Shown here piece after piece: positions 58,701-64,000 of a DNA stretch of 64,000 nucleotides. The notes under the pieces were generated by a model, which was not told where the DNA came from, made no database searches, and was given only the letters and a program-made list of their open reading frames with translations. How positions within the stretch are numbered: the stretch's first letter is position 1; each line of letters starts with the position of its first letter. This DNA is from Dactylellina haptotyla (Eukaryota > Ascomycota > Orbiliomycetes > Orbiliales > Orbiliaceae), in NCBI GenBank assembly GCA_031310005.1, contig CM062382.1:744001-808000 (forward strand). Direction: 5' to 3'. A program made the position numbers and the translations under genes.

Positions 58701-59178
58701 CTTCGGTTCAATTATTTGGCTATTGAATTGAACAACAAGTGACTTCTTCAAAGCTTCACAAGCGAAGTAATATGGTGCCAATGACCGCCACTCTTCAGTG
58801 CTGATGTTCTTCTTGAATTCGGGTTGGTTAAGATGGTAAGTATATTCCTGCGGTCTGCAGCGAGGAATTCGTTAGTATAAATTGTATGCAACGATAAGTT
58901 TTTACCAGTAGAACATAGTATGGGAGAACTTGCGTTGCAGCAATCTTGAATATAGCCCACATTGCCTTACGAAGTTGCTCTCGTGTATAATGGCGGCCGA
59001 AATAGAAGTATCTTATTTCTGTTTTATACTGGGTAAGGATTTTTTCCGAAGATTGATTTTTGCTGAGGCTCAAGCATGCTGTGGTCGAAGCCAAACTGTG
59101 GTTTTCATTTGAGGTCAGGATTCGAGTTGATTTCCGAGCCCTCTTTGTCACACGGCCATGTTGCACTAGTTGTGACAT
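55771..59178 (-). CDS. Clr5-domain ankyrin-repeat protein
   Basis: Model of four exons (55771-56307, 56348-58524, 58634-58847, 58906-59178), 1066 aa. The N-terminus resembles the fungal Clr5 domain: a helical part (YFGRHYTREQLRKAM) and, after the first intron, EFKKNISTEEWRSL, matching the domain's usual FKKN-IS-EEW end. A long central region follows. Ankyrin-type repeats appear late: LYHAILGKDIRKVEFLIKVG, ALQYAVEGGRFDIAEYLVEHG and weaker copies, with the typical A-x2-G-x3-V-x2-L-L pattern. Ankyrin proteins of this type are numerous in filamentous fungi and of unknown function. The intron at 58525-58633 has a GTGAGT donor and correct phase. The last intron is only 40 nt (GTCTTC...GGCAG); a frameshift would be the alternative, making this a damaged gene. 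Confidence 0.7.
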
Positions 59179-60716
59179 GATTGACGATTCAAAATATATT
59201 TTAGTACAAGCGGTCTATCGACTAGCAAAAAGAGTAGCTTGGAGCTCGAAAATCTATTTTTTAGGGGTACTGGTGCAGAAAATTCAAGTTTAGGAGATTT
59301 GATTTCTGAGCACATGGGTAGATAGAACAGGACGGAACTCGGGATATAAATATTCAAACCTTCAGCTTGAGGCTACGAGATTTACTAAGACGGCGGCAGG
59401 ATGCACACTCGAAATGCATGTTCGCAAAGCCCTATCCCGTGTTGTTGCATACTTAGTGATGGTCATGGGAGGTCTCGGCCAATTAAAATTCAAGTATCTA
59501 CAAATGAAATATTGATCTCATCCATTCAGAAGGTGTAAAAGTTTGAAACGATCCAATAATATACGATTACCAGGACCCACTCAGATGCCAGTACTCTGAA
59601 TTGGTGTAACAATCAGCATCCCCTATAAAACTCGGACTATCTTACTATCTTAAACCCATCAGAATCCGAAATTGGGCATACCGAAATCGCCTTGTAGCCG
59701 TGCGTGCTCAAGATCAAGTCGGGTATCGGAGAATTTATATATCTGTAGACTCAACTATCAGATCTCGAAAGAACATTTCACGAGGAATAAATAGATAGTC
59801 TTCACTGATATTGCAAAGAATTTCATGGAATTTCATGGATTTCCTCAAATCTAATGCTAGATTTGACAGTGAGAGTCGCCTGACTAACTTGAAGCTATCA
59901 ACGGCGATGATTTTCTGATTCTAATGGGCCGAGTCGATGGGCCATTCTACCACCAATCGCTGAGTCGGATCTGGGTGTAAGTTTGAATGAGATGGTAGGC
60001 GGACGTCTATTGCGTATGGATACCATCACCGCATTATATTCGGGTTCGTTGAGGACTCTGAATTATAAATTCATGGGTATCCTTATGTGCGTACCCATAC
60101 CCTCTGGAGACCTCACAACAAGCCTTAATTACCTCTTTGGAGATTCAGATACCATGATCAAATGGGGCCAAAAGTATTAATTACATCAACCATAGCTAAT
60201 TACTTATATCAAATACAAAAATAAACTCAAACAATACAATAGTAGCATAGTTATACAAATTTAGTATAGTTATACGGTGTTGCATGTTGATATCTTAATA
60301 CCGTATACTGCTCCGAAGGACATTCTAGTTATGCCAAATACGTATAATTCTAGAGACATATGACATTGAAAGACTACCTAATTATCTTTTTTGGATCTGT
60401 CGTTACGCATTCTTTATCAAGATATTTCGCCCATTAGTAGTCTTACATATGTAGGTATCTAATGTTAAATGCTCTCTACCAATTAACCCTGTAGGAACAT
60501 GGAGGAGTTAGCTACGAGCTACCAAATTGCATGAATAATGTTGTTGTTCGATTTCGGCTACGTTCCGAGGGGTTGCCTCACAGCCTAGGCAGTCTAAGTG
60601 ACCTAATTTCCAGAAGAAAAATCAATGATGCTATGAAAACCATTATATTTCCTACGGGCTATTTTATATAAATTACAAACATCCTAGTTATAAAAAACAT
60701 CAGTTTTCGGCTTACA
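59179..60716. other. Intergenic region between divergent genes
   Basis: 1.5 kb, AT-rich, between the ankyrin gene and PrpF. Short frames only. No promoter motif beyond AT-rich runs; nothing else recognised. Confidence 0.65.
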
Positions 60717-61958
60717 ATGGCCCAATGTACGGCGTTCCTACCTTTAACCCAATCCACCAGATGCGCATTCCGCAAGTCCATACCGAAATTCCAACAAACC
60801 CGCCGCCAACTGAGCATCCTAGACACCGTCTCAACCCTCACAAAACCCACCCGGCGCGGCTCCCAAAACTCCCTCCCAGCAGCCTACTATCGCGGCGGCA
60901 CCTCCCGCGCCATCTTCTTCCGGCGGGAAGACCTCCCGTCCGACCAAAAGCAATGGGGCCCCATCTTCCTCGGCGCAATCGGCAGCCCGGACCCGCTGTT
61001 CGGCCGGCAACTTGACGGTCTGGGCGGCGGGATATCAAGTCTCTCGAAAATCTGCGTGGTTGGTAAATCCACCCACCCGGATGCAGATGTAGACTACACC
61101 TTTGCCGCGCTGGGCGTGCGCGACGACAGCGTGGATTACTCTAGTAATTGCGGGAACATGTCCGCGGCCGTGGGTCCGTTCGCCGTGGACGCCAATATCG
61201 TCCCCGCCGTGGGAACTTCGACGGGAACCGAAGGAGTAGATACTACGGTGCGGATTCATAATACCAATACTGGGAAAATGATACATTCGACTTTCCGGGT
61301 GGTTGACGGGGAAGCCGAGGCTGCTGGGGAGTTTAGTATCGACGGTGTCGGGGGCACGTCGTCTAGGATACAGCTTGATTTTATGGATCCCTCTGGGTCC
61401 AAGACGGGAAAGTTGTTTCCGACGGGTAATACTACTGATGAGATTGCAGGTGTTCGAGCGACGCTTATAGACGCTGGGAATCCGTGTGTTTTCATTACGG
61501 CGGACGAACTAGGGGTGGATGGAACGCTATCGCCAGAGAAAATAGACGCGAACGTGGATTTGAAGAAGAAACTGGAGGAGATACGATGCGAAGCCGCTGT
61601 GAAGATGGGTATTGCGAAGGACGTAGATAACGTACCCGGTAGTGTGCCAAAGATCGGGTTCGTGTCTACACCTACGGAATCCGCGAAGGGCAATGTAGTT
61701 GTGAGGGCCATGTCTGTCGGACAGCCGCATAAAGCTATCCCGATTACTGTCGCGCTGGCCGTGGCGGCGGCGGCGAAGATACCTGGTACCATCGTCGCTG
61801 ATAACCTAGCGAGAAAAGACGACCCGATCTTTGTAATATCTCATGCTGGTGGAGTGTTACCAGTGAGCGCTAAGTTTGATTCCGAGGGTCATCTAATTAG
61901 TGCATCGGTATATGGATCTGCTAGAAGATTGATGGAAGGTAGGGTATTTTGGAAGTAA
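60717..61958 (+). CDS. prpF: PrpF-family isomerase (DUF453)
   Basis: One exon, 413 aa. After about 50 residues the PrpF fold begins: AAYYRGGTSRAIFF with the conserved Arg-Gly-Gly-Thr, then IGSPDPLFGRQLDGLGGG, SSLSKICVV, VDYSSNCGNMSAAVGPFA (the catalytic-type Cys in NCGN), GNPCVFI and a C-terminal RAMSVGQPHKAIPIT, IVADNLA. The family includes bacterial PrpF, which isomerises trans-2-methylaconitate in propionate breakdown, and 4-oxalomesaconate tautomerase; the fungal substrate is not settled by sequence. Residues 1-48 are basic and poor in acids (STRCAFRKSIPKFQQTRRQL), like a mitochondrial presequence, which would suit a role beside the mitochondrial methylcitrate cycle. No other methylcitrate gene is nearby. 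The gene is richer in GC than its flanks and intron-free. Confidence 0.88.
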   Translation: MAQCTAFLPLTQSTRCAFRKSIPKFQQTRRQLSILDTVSTLTKPTRRGSQNSLPAAYYRGGTSRAIFFRREDLPSDQKQWGPIFLGAIGSPDPLFGRQLDGLGGGISSLSKICVVGKSTHPDADVDYTFAALGVRDDSVDYSSNCGNMSAAVGPFAVDANIVPAVGTSTGTEGVDTTVRIHNTNTGKMIHSTFRVVDGEAEAAGEFSIDGVGGTSSRIQLDFMDPSGSKTGKLFPTGNTTDEIAGVRATLIDAGNPCVFITADELGVDGTLSPEKIDANVDLKKKLEEIRCEAAVKMGIAKDVDNVPGSVPKIGFVSTPTESAKGNVVVRAMSVGQPHKAIPITVALAVAAAAKIPGTIVADNLARKDDPIFVISHAGGVLPVSAKFDSEGHLISASVYGSARRLMEGRVFWK

Positions 61959-62802
61959 TCGAGACTAAGCTAGGTATTGAATGTAGCTATACAATGGCAT
62001 TCTTAATTGGTGTTATGGATTGAGGTCTACATAGACGTATATGAGAAATGGCTCACAAAGCTACATTCCACGTAGACGAAATTTAATACCTCATTCCAGC
62101 CAAGCTCGGATTCATACCATGCGCATTCACACGATGAGAAATACTGACTATAAAGCATTGTATCAAAATGTTTTTTTATTTCTTATTCTGATCTCTACTA
62201 CAGATAACAGAAGAAAAAAAGGTCATGCTTTCTAAAGATACAAAAATATAACCAGCTGGTCTATGAATGCATCGGAAAGATAGAAGAGGAGTAGGTATAC
62301 TTCAAAAGAACAAAACGGAGAAGAGACAAATACAATAAAAGAAAATTTAAAACTGAAAAAAGAGAAAGGTCAGATAACACCCTGCAAGTATGCCTTGATC
62401 GCTCTGCGTAAAATACTCCCCAAAATGATGTATAAAAATTTATATGTGGGTTCCAATCTGAAGAAATGAACACAAATGCTTCGTCCTGAGAAGTCGTAAA
62501 GTATGATGAGAAAAAAAGAGAAGACAAATGTGATATCATATTTTTTCGATGAGGGAAGATAGTTGAAGAACAGAAATATATATAGACAAATGATAACAGA
62601 AGAAGAAAAATTCGAAAAGAGATATCAACTTTGTACCTAAAAGTGATTCGTGAATCAAATCCCACCGCTAGACCCCTCAGAACGCCTGTCCTTAATTTTT
62701 TGGTGATGGAAACGTACTGTTCAAACAAAAGAAGATAGATGAAAAGACAAAGGAAAAAACAAAAGAAAGAAAAAGAGAATGTGGTATTCTGTCGAATGGG
62801 AC
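61959..62802. other. Convergent 3' regions
   Basis: 844 nt of A-rich plus-strand sequence between PrpF and the convergent partial gene; a minus-strand frame at 62261-62875 is hydrophobic low-complexity chance. Nothing recognised. Confidence 0.65.
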
Positions 62803-64000
62803 CTACGCCTTGCAAGCACAAGCCAGGTTCCCGATAAAATTGTTCACGGTATCCGTGACGAACATCCAAGTCCACATGCCCATAACAGCAATCAAAAAGA
62901 TCCAGAACCTCGCACCGACAAACTCGTTCCGCCTGACATCATTGATAACTTCGGTGAGATAGTCTCCCAAAAGATATTCAAGGCTGAGCTCTCTCGGGTC
63001 GTCAAGGGCAAACTCGCCGTCAAGTTTGACGCCACCCTCGTCATCATCCTGTGTCGAGAATTCGGTATGGAATACACGCTCAGGACGAGGCGTCAAGCAT
63101 TGTGGTCGTACTGTTTCTGCGCTCGAGGTCAATGATGAAACAGAAAGCTGATCAGGCGACAAGGTCGGTAACAATCCGTCTCGCTCCTTATCCTCACAAG
63201 GCGGGGGCGTAGGCGGCGCGGTGGGCGGTTGCTGCAACATTGGCCGTAGTGTCTCTGTGCTCTGCAACGTAGGCAAAGAGTATATCGGACTCTTCATAAC
63301 ATCTCTATCCACGGGCGAGCCGGATCTGGGTGCAGCCGCAGCGGCGCCGATAAGCGATGTCGGGTTACCAGCTAATCGCGACGAACAGCGTGTGGTGACC
63401 TCCCCGCGTTCGACGAATGAAGTGTCGATTTCGGCTTGGACTTCCTCTTCGGGTTCCTCGTGGATAATGTCGTAGTCTTTAATCGCTTCGTTGGCTTCTT
63501 TCAGGACGCTTGAAAGAAGCAAAGATAGACGTTCCAGTCGCTCGTCCTGGTCCCCGGTGCCATCTTCCTCGGCGTCCTCGACGTCGCCCTGTTGTGTTCG
63601 CGCGAAGATCTCCTCCGTTTCATCGAGTAACCTTCGTCTGTGGTTGTCGTCATCGTAGTCTGAAATTAGTGTTGTAGGGGATGAGAGATGCGTGAGTTGC
63701 GAATCGAGAGAGTGCTCGGATGAGGAGTTGGAGGCGTCGGTGGATGTGGAGAGAGGTCGAGTGACCGATGGCGAGAAGAACTCGACTGACGATGGGTTGT
63801 GGAATTTATCCGTGATGACGGCGGAGAGGCGGTCTATAGCCCGGCGGGTGCTAATATAGTTGAAACACGAATACGTTAGCTAGGATATCCCTCACAACCT
63901 TATTTTGACACTTTTTTGACAGTTGTTTGAAGATCAGGGGCGAAAAGAAACGAAACACCAGCGACAAGAAAAAAAAAGGGTACATACCCGTCAAGATGAT
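62803..64000 (-). CDS. Uncharacterised membrane-anchored protein, 5' end cut off
   Basis: Two exons are visible, 62803-63850 and the end of an earlier one, 63988-64000, joined in phase (HLDGTRRAIDRLSAVI). About 353 residues of the C-terminal part are seen. The protein is acidic and Ser/Thr-rich with low-complexity parts (a DYDDDN run, PPTAPPTPPP), a helical stretch (RLERLSLLLSSVLKEANEAI) and one strong membrane helix close to the C-terminus (ARFWIFLIAVMGMWTWMFV), 15-35 residues from the end. This suggests a tail-anchored or type II protein with its bulk in the cytosol. I do not recognise the family. The N-terminus lies beyond the window. Confidence 0.65.

Noticed and set aside
62261-62875. 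204-codon minus-strand frame rich in Phe/Ser/Leu
   Set aside because: Overlaps the end of the partial gene in another frame; composition reflects A-rich plus-strand sequence; no supported start or domain.
1-64000. Possible secondary-metabolite cluster or intact transposon
   Set aside because: No polyketide synthase, peptide synthetase, terpene cyclase, transposase, reverse transcriptase or long terminal repeats were seen in any frame.

Overview
This window comes from a filamentous ascomycete (Pezizomycotina); the class cannot be fixed from the sequence alone. The evidence is eukaryotic gene structure with short introns (40-110 nt in most cases, GTATGT/GTAAGT donors, CTAAC branch sites, CAG/TAG acceptors), intron-free promoters with TATA elements, a nuclear tRNA-Ala with an intron, and fungus-specific families (RTG2, a Clr5-type ankyrin protein, F-box proteins, a fused pseudouridine glycosidase/kinase). 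Coding models were built by hand from reading frames, splice signals and phase; in each multi-exon model the exon lengths sum to a whole number of codons.

Layout. 1-1111: 3'-truncated F-box gene (- strand). 1.1-7.4 kb: AT-rich, gene-poor, with one clear decayed gene at 4465-5114. 7.4-9.2 kb: mitochondrial carrier of the APS/PAPS-transporter type. 10.1-12.0 kb: RTG2. 12.8-15.7 kb: UBP14 deubiquitinase, divergent from a dienelactone hydrolase (16.0-17.2 kb). 17.6-19.4 kb: hexokinase. 19.4-31.8 kb: a 12 kb stretch with almost no coding signal, except a probable small-protein gene whose 57-codon frame (28734-28907) follows a leader of about 690 nt without any ATG. 31.8-34.5 kb: SF3B6 and OST1. 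35.1-38.7 kb: bifunctional pseudouridine-5'-phosphate glycosidase/pseudouridine kinase with a mitochondrial-type N-terminus. 39.3-41.6 kb: inner nuclear membrane protein of the Src1/Heh family. 42.9-43.5 kb: small heat-shock protein with heat-shock elements upstream. 43.8-45.8 kb: RFT1, divergent from a glycerol-phosphatase-like HAD enzyme. 48.0-49.3 kb: type II membrane glycosyltransferase-like protein. 52.0-53.2 kb: F-box protein. 54.3-54.8 kb: small secreted cysteine- and tryptophan-rich protein. 55.2 kb: tRNA-Ala(AGC). 55.8-59.2 kb: Clr5-ankyrin protein. 60.7-62.0 kb: PrpF-family isomerase. 62.8-64.0 kb: partial membrane-anchored protein.

The genes are mostly independent housekeeping genes, each with its own promoter; there are no operons. 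Three functions recur: ER N-glycosylation (OST1, RFT1, possibly the glycosyltransferase-like protein), mitochondrial metabolism (carrier, RTG2 signalling, pseudouridine enzyme, PrpF) and ubiquitin turnover (UBP14, two F-box proteins). I see no biosynthetic cluster, CRISPR array or intact transposon. The best candidates for something undescribed are the small-protein locus near 28.7 kb, the secreted 6-Cys protein at 54.3 kb and the decayed gene near 4.8 kb.
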